Shown here piece by piece: positions 15,362 to 22,944 of a stretch of DNA of 64,000 bases. The translations under genes were made by a program, and so were the position numbers. The DNA comes from Sporobacter sp942492735. GTDB lineage: Bacteria; Bacillota; Clostridia; Oscillospirales; Oscillospiraceae. The first letter of the stretch is position 1, and the number at the start of each line of letters is the position of its first letter. The notes under the pieces were generated by a model, which was given only the letters and a program-made list of their open reading frames with translations, had not been told where the DNA came from and ran no database searches. The stretch covers positions 2,542,001-2,606,000 of the forward strand of contig OW818648.1 in assembly GCA_942492735.1 (NCBI GenBank). Direction: 5' to 3'.

Positions 15362-17728
15362 TTGAACGAGTCCAGCATGAAAGCGATTATCATGGCAGGC
15401 GGCGAGGGTAAGAGACTTCGGCCTTTAAGCGCCAGTAAACCCAAACCGATGGTGGAACTCCTGGATAGGCCTGTTCTGGAGCATATCATCGAGCTGCTCA
15501 TAAAAAACGGTGTAACTGAGGCATGTTTGACACTTCGTTATCTTCCGCATATCATAACCGAGTATTTCGGCAGCGGCGAGAAAAACGGCATTAAACTCGA
15601 CTATAGAATCGAAACAAGCGCGCTCGGCACGGCTGGTGGCGTTCTGAACTGTGCAGATTTTATCTGCAATGGAGATTATGATGGCACCGACAACGCAGAT
15701 GGTGTTAGTGACTTCCTTGTCATATCGGGTGACTGTGTTTGTGATTTCGACCTGAAAGCGCTGATGGATTTTCATCGTGAAAAGCAGGCCGACGTGACAT
15801 TGGCTCTATATGCCCACGATGAACCATGTGAATACGGTCTCGTCGTCACGAATGATGATGGCAGGATTGAACGGTTTGTTGAAAAACCGGCTTGGGATCA
15901 TGTGCTGACAGACAGGATCAATACCGGAATCTATGTCATATCATCGCGTGTTCTTCGTGATATCCCAAGAGGGGAGCCTTATGATTTTGGGCGGGATCTC
16001 TTTCCGCGGCTGCTCCGGGAGGGGCGCATGATCTTCGGCTATCAAGCTGAAGGGTACTGGTGTGATGTCGGAAGCACCGGTGCCTATCTCAAGTGTTGCC
16101 TCGATGCGCTGCAGGGCAGCATTAAAATCGATATGCATGCGCGCAATGTCAAAAATGGGATATGGTGTCACGGGCATATACCCGAAGGTGCTGTTATTAT
16201 TCCGCCTGTCTATATCGGAAAAAACGCGGTGATTGACAAGGGCGCGACAATCGGCCCGCTGGCCGTCATCGGCGCATCCTCCGTCATCGCCTCGGGCGCT
16301 GTTGTCAGTCAGTCTGTCATCAACGGTGCGATGATCAATGAAGATGTCACAGCAGACGGGACTGTCGTTTGCAAGGGTGCCTCAGTCGGGCGCAGATCGG
16401 CGCTCGGCGAAGGCTCGGTCATCGGCGACAACTGCATTATTGGAGAAGGCTGCGTCATATCAGCCGCAGCGAGGATATGGCCGGAAAGGCAGATCCCTTC
16501 TGGTTCCGTCATTTCCGGTATTCTATCGCACGGTATGCTCAGAAGTGGGCTGTCTTTTACAAGACCCGGTATTATCCGAGGCGTAATCGGCGTCACCGTG
16601 ACGGCTGAAGCATGCCTCAGGCTCGGTGAATTATCCGGTGGATATAACCGCGTCGGCGTTGGCTGGTGCGGCGGGGAAGCAGCCAGAGTGATGGCGGAGT
16701 CTTTCGGCTGCGGTGTCTGCGCGACAGGCGGCGAGCTTATCCGGTATGACGGAAGCTTCCTCTCCTGCGCATCATACGCAGGGCTCCTCTTTGACCTCCC
16801 GATGACAGTCTTTATCGAAGAAAGCAAGGACATCATCACCATTGCCTTCTACGGGAAAAACGGCGGGAAAATATCACACGACTTGGAGCGAAAACTTGAA
16901 CAATCGATGGCAGACCCACATGAAACAACCGTGCGGCGAATAGGCCATGCGTCTACTGTGACAGGTGTTTACGACGCATATGTTTCAGCCGCAGCGAGAC
17001 AGGCGTGTTTGTCTATCGAAAATACAGGAAGTTTTACGGCAGCCGTGACGGGAAGCGGTGCTGAAAACAGGGCACTGAAAAGCGCGTTACTCCTGATGAA
17101 TTGTTCGGTTTCGGATAAACAAGCAGGGCTGCCTTCTTTCGAGGTGCGCAGCGGCGGCATGTCTCTTGCTGCATCAGACGAGGAGGGGTATTGTCTATCG
17201 GAAGAACAGCTTCAGGTCGTGGCGGCATTTATCGAATGTAGCTGCGGGTTGAGAGAAATAGCGGTGCCGTATAATGCGCCGTCTGCCATAGACAGCCTGG
17301 CGAAAAATTTTAACGCCGCAGTGCTTCGCGTCGGACGGGATGGGCAGCGGGCCGAGGATTTGTATCTGCGTCAGATGGTCATGCGCGACGGCGTATTCGC
17401 CGGAGCCCGGCTTTGCGCGTGGCTTAAAAGTCGTGGTGAAAAATTGTCGGAGCTCCGTCGCCAGATGCCAAAGTTTTCGACCTCAACAAGAGAAGTGTCG
17501 TTAAAGGGCAACCGCGGGTCGGTGATGCGCTTGATATCATCCTGCTGCGCCGGAATATCATCCGAGTTATCGGCTGGCCTCCGGCTGGATACAGACCGCG
17601 GCTGTGTCTATATATCGCCGCTTCGAGAGCGCAGTGCCTTAACGATACATGCCGAGAGCTTTAGTGAGGAAACAGCTGAAGAACTATGTGTGGAATTCGA
17701 ACGGCGCGCGCTTGAGAATGACAAATAA
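15362..17728 (+). CDS. Sugar-phosphate nucleotidyltransferase fused to a degenerate phosphohexomutase
   Basis: About 788 residues. An N-terminal nucleotidyltransferase has the signature MAGGEGKRLRPLS with KPKPMVELLDRPV and the sugar-binding NTGIYV; a left-handed beta-helix of hexapeptide repeats follows (about residues 265-380). The C-terminal half matches the bacterial phosphomannomutase fold but lacks the TASHNP phosphoserine loop. It resembles the mannose-1-phosphate guanylyltransferase/phosphomannomutase-like fusions of Clostridia and Actinobacteria. It probably makes an NDP-sugar for surface glycans; sugar identity is not readable. TTG at 15362 has GGAGGG 7 bases upstream; ATG at 15377 is the alternative. 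Confidence 0.8.
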   Translation: MNESSMKAIIMAGGEGKRLRPLSASKPKPMVELLDRPVLEHIIELLIKNGVTEACLTLRYLPHIITEYFGSGEKNGIKLDYRIETSALGTAGGVLNCADFICNGDYDGTDNADGVSDFLVISGDCVCDFDLKALMDFHREKQADVTLALYAHDEPCEYGLVVTNDDGRIERFVEKPAWDHVLTDRINTGIYVISSRVLRDIPRGEPYDFGRDLFPRLLREGRMIFGYQAEGYWCDVGSTGAYLKCCLDALQGSIKIDMHARNVKNGIWCHGHIPEGAVIIPPVYIGKNAVIDKGATIGPLAVIGASSVIASGAVVSQSVINGAMINEDVTADGTVVCKGASVGRRSALGEGSVIGDNCIIGEGCVISAAARIWPERQIPSGSVISGILSHGMLRSGLSFTRPGIIRGVIGVTVTAEACLRLGELSGGYNRVGVGWCGGEAARVMAESFGCGVCATGGELIRYDGSFLSCASYAGLLFDLPMTVFIEESKDIITIAFYGKNGGKISHDLERKLEQSMADPHETTVRRIGHASTVTGVYDAYVSAAARQACLSIENTGSFTAAVTGSGAENRALKSALLLMNCSVSDKQAGLPSFEVRSGGMSLAASDEEGYCLSEEQLQVVAAFIECSCGLREIAVPYNAPSAIDSLAKNFNAAVLRVGRDGQRAEDLYLRQMVMRDGVFAGARLCAWLKSRGEKLSELRRQMPKFSTSTREVSLKGNRGSVMRLISSCCAGISSELSAGLRLDTDRGCVYISPLRERSALTIHAESFSEETAEELCVEFERRALENDK

Positions 17729-17758
17729 TGTACAAAAAAACAGAAAGATACTGATAAT

Positions 17759-17790
17759 CGCCGCAAATGATAAAAATATCAGTTGCGGCG
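17759..17790 (+). terminator. Hairpin after the nucleotidyltransferase gene
   Basis: CGCCGCAA/TTGCGGCG inverted repeat with a 16-base loop, about 30 bases beyond the stop codon; followed by A/T-rich DNA but no clean T-run, so termination is tentative. Confidence 0.45.
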
Positions 17791-17858
17791 GTCTATATAA
17801 TAAAATATAATATAAGATAATAAAATAACTCCGGAATATAAAAAAAGGCGATTCGTAT

Positions 17859-18644
17859 ATGAAAAAAATACTGTTTTTGGCTGTCATTTTTACAGCCGTC
17901 CTCCAAATATCAGGCTGCTCGGGAAGAGTATCAGCCAACACTGTCCATTCGGAAAATGATCTGAAAGGCAAAAATATCGGCGTAACGAAGGGTTCCGCGG
18001 CTATTGTATATGCAGATGGTTACGGGACGCTGCATACATATGACTCGGCAGAAACAATGCTCAATGATGTCAGATACGGCATTTTGGACTGCGCTGGCAT
18101 GGATGAAATTTTGGCGAAGAGCCTCGTTAAGAAAATCCCCGGGCTGAAGATTCTTTCAGAGCCGCTTGTGGAGGCTGATTTTTGCTTTGCCATTGCCAAA
18201 GAGAACCCCGACCTCAGGGATGCCGTCAATTCAGCGCTGATGGCCTTAACAGAGAGCGGGCAGCTTGACAAAATAATCGAAGGCTATATTCCCGGAAATG
18301 ACTACCGTTATCAATCTCCTAACAATATCGATCTTTCAAACGGGACGCTTACTCTGGCTGTTGACGCCAAGCTGCCGCCGTACTCCTATACCGACGATGA
18401 AGGGCAGCCGAGGGGCTTAGATATTGATATTGCACGCGCCGTATGCGATATTCTCCAAGTCAAGTTGAAAGTCTCCGTCGTTGAAAAGAGCGATGGTGAC
18501 AAGAACAACCTGCTTATCACCGTACAGTACGGCAAAGCCGACTTCTCCCTCGGCGGCGTCACAGACAACGAAAACGACGCCAAGCTCGTTGTCTTCTCAG
18601 AACCCTACACCACCTGTACCCAGGTCATCGTCGTACGGCAGTAA
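17859..18644 (+). CDS. Family 3 solute-binding lipoprotein (amino-acid type)
   Basis: 261 residues. Signal peptide with lipobox ISGC (cysteine at residue 20). The mature part has the two-lobe pattern of SBP_bac_3 proteins: a first lobe with LKGKNIGVTKGSAA and a second with LTLAVDAKLPPYSYTDDEGQPRGLDIDIARAVC, the classic polar-amino-acid binding signature. The order is odd: a weak LKGKNIGV segment precedes the canonical ligand-binding start, and the end (FSEPYTTCTQVIVVRQ) falls early, as if the domain were permuted or cut. No permease or ATPase gene adjoins it, so it is an orphan binding protein, perhaps a sensor or a scavenging subunit. Confidence 0.75.
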   Translation: MKKILFLAVIFTAVLQISGCSGRVSANTVHSENDLKGKNIGVTKGSAAIVYADGYGTLHTYDSAETMLNDVRYGILDCAGMDEILAKSLVKKIPGLKILSEPLVEADFCFAIAKENPDLRDAVNSALMALTESGQLDKIIEGYIPGNDYRYQSPNNIDLSNGTLTLAVDAKLPPYSYTDDEGQPRGLDIDIARAVCDILQVKLKVSVVEKSDGDKNNLLITVQYGKADFSLGGVTDNENDAKLVVFSEPYTTCTQVIVVRQ

Positions 18645-18691
18645 GAATGTCACTAATAGCCACAAGAATATTATTCAGACGGTACGCGTTC

Positions 18692-18783
18692 CGTAGGGGC
18701 AGACCTCGTGTCTGCCCTCGTTTCGTTAATAAACCACATTTACGCCCACAAAGAGGGGCAGACACGAGGTCTGACCCTACGGG
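18692..18783. repeat. GTAGGGGC-ended inverted repeat pair
   Basis: Two palindromic units facing each other: CGTAGGGGCAGACCTCGTG... at 18692 and ...CACGAGGTCTGACCCTACGG ending near 18783. The outer ends are GTAGGG and CCCTAC. Same architecture as the element at 56685-56763. It lies between convergent genes. Confidence 0.75.
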
Positions 18784-18844
18784 TACGTAGGCGATTATAA
18801 ACCGTATTGTACAGACACAGACGTTTGGCCGAAAATGAGCGGAG

Positions 18845-19564
18845 TTATATACCTTGCACGGCCTTTATGCTCTCGGCAAAATCGGCTGCTTCAGTCTTGC
18901 GGCTCCCGGGGATGGGTACCTCAACTGTGAAATGCATAATGTTCCCGTATTTCATGAGGAAGGTGTAAGTCAGGTATAGCGCGTGGCTGCCGCCATAAGC
19001 CCTGCTGCCGGTTTTGACCGCGGCGTCCACAAGGGTGAGAGAAGCGCGGTCGTTGATGCCGATGTAGCGGTTGTTGATCAGAATATAGTCCCGGCCGATG
19101 ACAGTCACAGAAGGTGCTTTTGTGATTTGCCTAGCAGTGTAGGCCGGGGCGATATAAAGCGATGTGAAGGGCAGCAGCGCAGCGATGATGCCGATATAAA
19201 GCAGAAGCTCTTTCGTTGAGGACTCCTCAATGATAACAATAAATGGCGCAAAGATGATCATGAGGCATACGCACGCGAGGATTGATAACCCAACGCTTGA
19301 TTTGCGCACCTTTTTTGCTTCAGCCGCGGCGATGTGCTCCGTCTCGTTCGGTTCATACTGCCAAATGAGCAGCGCGTCCTGCCGGGCGAATATGCGCCGC
19401 CTTTTCTTGGCGCGCAAATACAGCACGGGAATAAGAATAAGCGATAAAAATGCTTCCGCAAGACCAACGCCAAACAAGATATCGAGATCCGCGATGATAC
19501 CGCACACGAATGCGATGATGCCCAACGCCGCCGAGCCAATGAGTATGGCAATGCTTCCAGGCAT
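18845..19564 (-). CDS. Hypothetical membrane protein
   Basis: 239 residues with a ribosome site AAGGTGG 8 bases before the ATG. Four hydrophobic segments (about 5-25, 30-50, 90-110, 120-140) are followed by a hydrophilic C-terminal domain of about 90 residues with beta-strand character (VTVIGRDYILINNRYIGIN). No family is recognised. The tail is probably cytoplasmic or membrane-peripheral. Confidence 0.65.
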   Translation of the reverse strand: MPGSIAILIGSAALGIIAFVCGIIADLDILFGVGLAEAFLSLILIPVLYLRAKKRRRIFARQDALLIWQYEPNETEHIAAAEAKKVRKSSVGLSILACVCLMIIFAPFIVIIEESSTKELLLYIGIIAALLPFTSLYIAPAYTARQITKAPSVTVIGRDYILINNRYIGINDRASLTLVDAAVKTGSRAYGGSHALYLTYTFLMKYGNIMHFTVEVPIPGSRKTEAADFAESIKAVQGI

Positions 19565-19703
19565 ATTCTCACCACCTTTATATGAATATTCAACTTTATT
19601 TATCGTTATATTTGTAATTGAAAATTAGCCGAATTTATGATAAATTGTTGATATATCAGTGTAGAAGAGACGATGTAAGCCGGAAAAACGAGGATGTGTT
19701 TTT

Positions 19704-20282
19704 ATGGGCGCTCAAAAATCATCTTTATACAGCCTTCAGCAGTATCACGCGATGGGAGGCGCTCAATCCGCGCCAAAAATTGAACGATCAAAAAGCGCGG
19801 ATTACGGTCAAGAAATAAGCCGGGAAACCGACACAGCCGAAATAAGTCAGGCAGGTATGGCTGCCTACTTAAAGAAAAAAACCGAAGAATCACCTGAATA
19901 CCGCAGCGCCATCAGAGAGCTGAACAGTATAGAAGACAAAGTTCTTGCGCATGAACAGGCGCATATGTCTGTCGGAGGAGATTTAGCCGGCAGTGCATCT
20001 TATTCCTATACAGTCGGACCGGACGGCAGGCGTTACATAATCGGCGGCGAAGTGCCGATCTCATCACCCGATTCCAGTGATAAAGAGCAGATGCTCAAGG
20101 ATCTTGAGCAGGTCGAAAAAGCAGCCCTAGCCCCCGCCGAACCCTCAAGCCAAGACCTGAGCGTCGCCGCCGATGCCAGCGCCAAAGCAACAAAAATCTG
20201 CAGCGAGCTCGCCGCCGAAAAGATAAAAGAAAAACATGAGAATCCTGATTCCGAGGTAAAGCAATTACCCAGCGCAGAATAA
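19704..20282 (+). CDS. SprA-like putative metalloprotease
   Basis: 192 residues. The core VLAHEQAHMSVGGDLAGSAS followed by YTVGPDGRRYIIGGEV is the signature of the SprA-related catalytic domain family, with a zincin-type HExxH (HEQAH). The N-terminal 60 residues and the C-terminal Ala/Glu/Lys-rich tail look disordered. There is no signal peptide, so a cytoplasmic location is likely. In Clostridia these proteins are common but uncharacterised; protease activity is inferred from the motif only. GAGGATG precedes the ATG. The stop codon abuts the first hairpin array of the next element. Confidence 0.8.
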   Translation: MGAQKSSLYSLQQYHAMGGAQSAPKIERSKSADYGQEISRETDTAEISQAGMAAYLKKKTEESPEYRSAIRELNSIEDKVLAHEQAHMSVGGDLAGSASYSYTVGPDGRRYIIGGEVPISSPDSSDKEQMLKDLEQVEKAALAPAEPSSQDLSVAADASAKATKICSELAAEKIKEKHENPDSEVKQLPSAE

Positions 20283-20284
20283 AT

Positions 20285-20371
20285 CCTAATGTGCCTCGGC
20301 ACATTTCATGCGCGCAGCGTATTTCATATGCGCAGCATTATTTCACTTGCCCCCCAAGGGCAAATTTAATC
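20285..20371. repeat. Hairpin array, left copy (four hairpins spaced by TTTCA)
   Basis: Four consecutive small palindromes: AATGTGC/GCACATT, ATGCGC/GCGTAT, ATATGC/GCATTAT and CTTGCC/GGGCAA, separated by TTTCA spacers. It begins 3 bases after the SprA-like gene and is about 85% identical to the inner part of the right copy at 20918-20996. Differences fall mostly in the loops. Confidence 0.85.
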
Positions 20372-20413
20372 AAAAAAGGCTCTGAAATCGAATCGATTTC
20401 AGAGCCTTTTTTT
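20372..20413 (-). terminator. Terminator of the four-helix-bundle gene (repeat-linked)
   Basis: Near-perfect palindrome AAAAAAGGCTCTGAAATCGA with its complement. Acts in the minus direction about 30 bases after the four-helix-bundle stop codon. The same GCTCTGAAATC core forms the tRNA-Leu terminator at 21001. Confidence 0.85.
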
Positions 20414-20442
20414 GTGCTTGAGTTGGGAAGTTAAAAATACCA

Positions 20443-20790
20443 TCATAACTTATCAGACTTTGCAGTATTAACAGATGCAACTAAAATCCGACGTATTGTT
20501 CCACATTTATTCTTTAAAGAATGAGCTAACTCTATCGATATAATGCTTGTTTTGACAAGCAGTTCATGCCAGTATTCAGTTTCGTAGCATTCTTTCAGCG
20601 CAATATGTAATTTTGAAATAAAGTCCGGCTTGCTCTGCGCATAATTTGCCTCGTGGATATTGGCACCGATACTTGTGCCGCTGCGCAATACTTGATTGAT
20701 CAGCACTGAAGATCCTTTAATGCTTTTGCAGCACGCGACAATATCAACCGCGATGTCCATTGACAGATCAACGAGTTTGTTTTCCTTCAT
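20443..20790 (-). CDS. Four-helix-bundle protein (S23/23S rRNA intervening-sequence type)
   Basis: 115 residues of four amphipathic helices with no loops of note. The family signature is clear: an N-terminal LVDLSMDIAVDIV helix, SSVLINQVLRSGTSIGANIHEA, then KPDFISKLHIALKECYETEYWHELL. These small basic pentameric proteins were first found in rRNA intervening sequences and are related to the Avd accessory protein of diversity-generating retroelements; they are thought to bind nucleic acid. Here the gene sits between two hairpin arrays beside tRNA-Leu, with no reverse transcriptase or rRNA in view. Only a weak ribosome site (TGATGGGA) precedes the ATG. Confidence 0.9.
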   Translation of the reverse strand: MKENKLVDLSMDIAVDIVACCKSIKGSSVLINQVLRSGTSIGANIHEANYAQSKPDFISKLHIALKECYETEYWHELLVKTSIISIELAHSLKNKCGTIRRILVASVNTAKSDKL

Positions 20791-20840
20791 TTCCCATCAC
20801 CAAGCTAAATATAGCAGGAATAAACGCGAAAGTAAATGAA

Positions 20841-20996
20841 ATGCGTCTGAGGACGCATGAAATAACTGTGCGCAGTTGTGAAATATTCCGCTGGGCGGAA
20901 TATGAAATAAAATTTGCCCTAATGTGCCGCAGCACATTTCATACGCCAGCGTATTTCATATGCGAAGCATTATTTCACTTGCCGAAGGCAAATTTA
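20841..20996. repeat. Hairpin array, right copy (seven hairpins)
   Basis: Seven small palindromes in a row. The first three (ATGCGTC/GACGCAT, AACTG/CAGTT, ATATTCCGC/GCGGAATAT) are separated by GAAAT; the last four (AATGTGC/GCACATT, ATACGC/GCGTAT, ATATGC/GCATTAT, TTGCC/GGCAA) by TTTCA, the complement of GAAA. The inner block is bounded by AAATTTGCC (from 20909) and GGCAAATTT. It lies just upstream of the four-helix-bundle gene. Confidence 0.88.
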
Positions 20997-21000
20997 ATTG

Positions 21001-21037
21001 TAAAAGCTCTGAAATCTTAAAGATTTCAGAGCTTTTA
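21001..21037 (-). terminator. Terminator of tRNA-Leu (repeat-linked)
   Basis: Palindrome TAAAAGCTCTGAAATCTT with its complement, beginning 5 bases after the 3' end of tRNA-Leu on the minus strand and ending in TTTTA. Confidence 0.85.
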
Positions 21038-21041
21038 CTAG

Positions 21042-21123
21042 TGCGAGAGAAGGGACTTGAACCCTCACGCCAAACGACACACGCCCCTCAAACGTGCCTG
21101 TCTACCAATTCCAGCACTCTCGC
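21042..21123 (-). tRNA. tRNA-Leu (anticodon GAG)
   Basis: Minus-strand cloverleaf: acceptor GCGAGAG/CTCTCGC, D-arm with AATTGGTAGACAG, anticodon stem CACGT/GCGTG with loop TTGAGGG (anticodon GAG), long variable arm as expected for leucine, and T-arm GAGGGTTCAAGTCCCTT. The 3' CCA is not encoded. The discriminator is A. Confidence 0.92.
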
Positions 21124-21218
21124 GGATAGGGCAAGAGTTATTATAGTAAGACGGGCGGGTTTTGTCAACAGATTATTTGCGGGAAAATTCACCGAATTTA
21201 AAATTGTTAAATTTTGAG

Positions 21219-22430
21219 CTATTTGTATAACCCCAAAACAACCTCGGAAAAAGCATCTGCGAAATAACGGACGGCCGTCAGGGACTCCTGAAGCGTGTTG
21301 CCTGTGCAGCCGATTTCAACGATCATGGATCCGGTTGTGGCATGCTGACCAAATCGCCACTGGGAGAGCTTTATCGGTTTAGCGAGCGACGGATAAAGCT
21401 GATTCATCTCACTTTGGATATGAAGAGCGAGTTTGAAGTTTTCGCGCCAGTTCGGATGCTTTAACCCGGAGAAATCCGTCCCCATAACGAGGAGAACCTG
21501 CGAACATGTCGTATCGCCGACTGTCGCGATTGTTTTATAAACGGTTTTGTTTTCATCATCTGCTATGTGATCACGGTGCATGTCGATGACCAATTTGATG
21601 GTTGGGTATTTGTCAAGATACGACTGGACGGCGTCAAAGGAACGGTTGTAAGAACCGTTATAACTCGGGTAATCATAGACACCGCGGTCGTGGATAAACG
21701 CGATCCCTTTCTTCGCCAATTCGGAAGCGAGCTCATCGCCGACGCGTATCATGTTATAGTTCTTATCCTCTGTGCGATACGGATCGGAAACGACATATTG
21801 ATCGGTACCATCCTGCATATAAGCCTCGCTGCTGTGCGTATGTATGATCAGAACGACCGGACTGTCTCCTGATAATGTTATATTGAGCGGTTCCTTCAGA
21901 AGAGCGGCGGTGTCAATCGTATAGTCGGTCGTATTGTTGACGGCAATATAGTCGGCGCTTGTCGCGTCTGCCGGATTTGTGATGATGTTCGGTGAAGGTT
22001 CGGTGGTGTTTTTTGGGATATCCCAGTTGTTAAAATACAGGCTGATGCCTTCGATAAGCGCGAAATCGTCTTTAGCCCCTTGCGGGGATACCGAAGTCTC
22101 CGGAGCAGAGGAACTGCTCAAATTGACAGGTGATGCTTCAGGCTTTATGAGTGTTGAATCCAGAATCAAAGACGCAAGAGTGACGCCGCTGCGCGCTAGA
22201 CCGACTGTCCCAAGCTCGAAATTAAGAATACCGTCGACAATGCTTTCGTTTGCGACAAGTCCCGTCATGTATTTTTTTGATGCAGAATCGGCACCGAGCG
22301 CCGAAAAAACCCGGACAATAACACATAAGAAAAAGATCAAAGCAAGTCCCTTGATGGCTAAAGGAATCTGAATAGCTCCGCTGTGAAACACCACAGGCCT
22401 GTGCGTTTTGTATCTGTAGGTTCTATGCAA
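21219..22430 (-). CDS. spoIIP: Stage II sporulation protein P
   Basis: 403 residues. One N-terminal membrane anchor (about 25-45), a linker, and the SpoIIP amidase/endopeptidase domain with VVLIIHTHSSEAY, YNMIRVGDELASEL and LVIDMHRD, the metal-binding histidine/glutamate set of the family. It degrades peptidoglycan with SpoIID and SpoIIM during engulfment, on the mother-cell side. Start is TTG at 22430 with GGAGGTGA seven bases upstream. The usual neighbour gpr is not adjacent. Confidence 0.93.
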   Translation of the reverse strand: MHRTYRYKTHRPVVFHSGAIQIPLAIKGLALIFFLCVIVRVFSALGADSASKKYMTGLVANESIVDGILNFELGTVGLARSGVTLASLILDSTLIKPEASPVNLSSSSAPETSVSPQGAKDDFALIEGISLYFNNWDIPKNTTEPSPNIITNPADATSADYIAVNNTTDYTIDTAALLKEPLNITLSGDSPVVLIIHTHSSEAYMQDGTDQYVVSDPYRTEDKNYNMIRVGDELASELAKKGIAFIHDRGVYDYPSYNGSYNRSFDAVQSYLDKYPTIKLVIDMHRDHIADDENKTVYKTIATVGDTTCSQVLLVMGTDFSGLKHPNWRENFKLALHIQSEMNQLYPSLAKPIKLSQWRFGQHATTGSMIVEIGCTGNTLQESLTAVRYFADAFSEVVLGLYK

Positions 22431-22566
22431 AGCCGCGTCACCTCCGTAAACCTGCGTTTTAAAGTATATGACAGCCTGTTTCGTATTATGTTATGTTGCC
22501 TTCGGCGCATGCATATGCTACAATAGCGCGGACATATTTTTACAGGATAATCGAGGATAAGCTTAC

Positions 22567-22815
22567 ATGAAAAAAACCTACTTTACAAAAGGGACGTGCG
22601 CAAACCAGATTGACATCGATATTGAAGACGGCGTGATCAAATCCGCGCAGTTTTTCGGCGGCTGCGATGGAAATCTGCAGGGGATAGCCCAGCTTGTTGC
22701 CGGTATGGATGCCAATAAAGCAAAAGAGCTCTTAAGCGGCATAAAGTGCGGCAGAAAGAACACTTCCTGCCCGGACCAGCTGGCAAAGGCGATTGAAATG
22801 GCTCTAACCGTATAA
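22567..22815 (+). CDS. TSCPD domain protein (TIGR03905-like)
   Basis: 82 residues with the motif pattern GTCANQIDIDI ... GGCDGNLQGIAQLV ... CGRKNTSCPDQLAKAI, including the TSCPD tetrapeptide that names the domain and four conserved cysteines (in GTC, GGC, IKC and SCP). The same domain occurs at the C terminus of class II-type ribonucleotide reductases and may bind iron or zinc. Stand-alone versions have no known role. GAGGAT precedes the ATG and a terminator follows. Confidence 0.9.
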   Translation: MKKTYFTKGTCANQIDIDIEDGVIKSAQFFGGCDGNLQGIAQLVAGMDANKAKELLSGIKCGRKNTSCPDQLAKAIEMALTV

Positions 22816-22849
22816 CAAACCGGCGCGAACGACGGCGATAATCCGAAAA

Positions 22850-22890
22850 CAGGGTCATGCAAAAAAATTGCATGGCCTGATTTTTGTTTT
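22850..22890 (+). terminator. Terminator of the TSCPD gene
   Basis: CAGGGTCATGCAA/TTGCATGGCCTG stem followed by ATTTTTGTTTT. Confidence 0.85.
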
Positions 22891-22921
22891 GACCTTTTTT
22901 TCCCGGATGCCCGTCTATAAT
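22889..22921 (+). promoter_or_regulatory. Possible Spo0A-dependent promoter of spoIIGA-sigE
   Basis: TTGACC (22889-22894) and TATAAT (22916-22921) are 21 bases apart. An over-long spacer of about 22 bases is the known peculiarity of the Bacillus spoIIG promoter, which Spo0A rescues. TTTTGACC resembles the inverse of a 0A box. Tentative. Confidence 0.45.
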
Positions 22922-22944
22922 GACTCATCGGGGGGACATGATGG

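Noticed and set aside
15223..15378. Minus-strand frame of about 51 codons between gdpP and the nucleotidyltransferase
   Set aside because: No ribosome site, it overlaps the start of the nucleotidyltransferase, and no family is recognised; kept only as a remote possibility.
20285..20996. Possible CRISPR array
   Set aside because: Units are palindromes of differing sequence with constant 5-base spacers; there are no unique 30-bp spacers, no long direct repeat and no cas genes.
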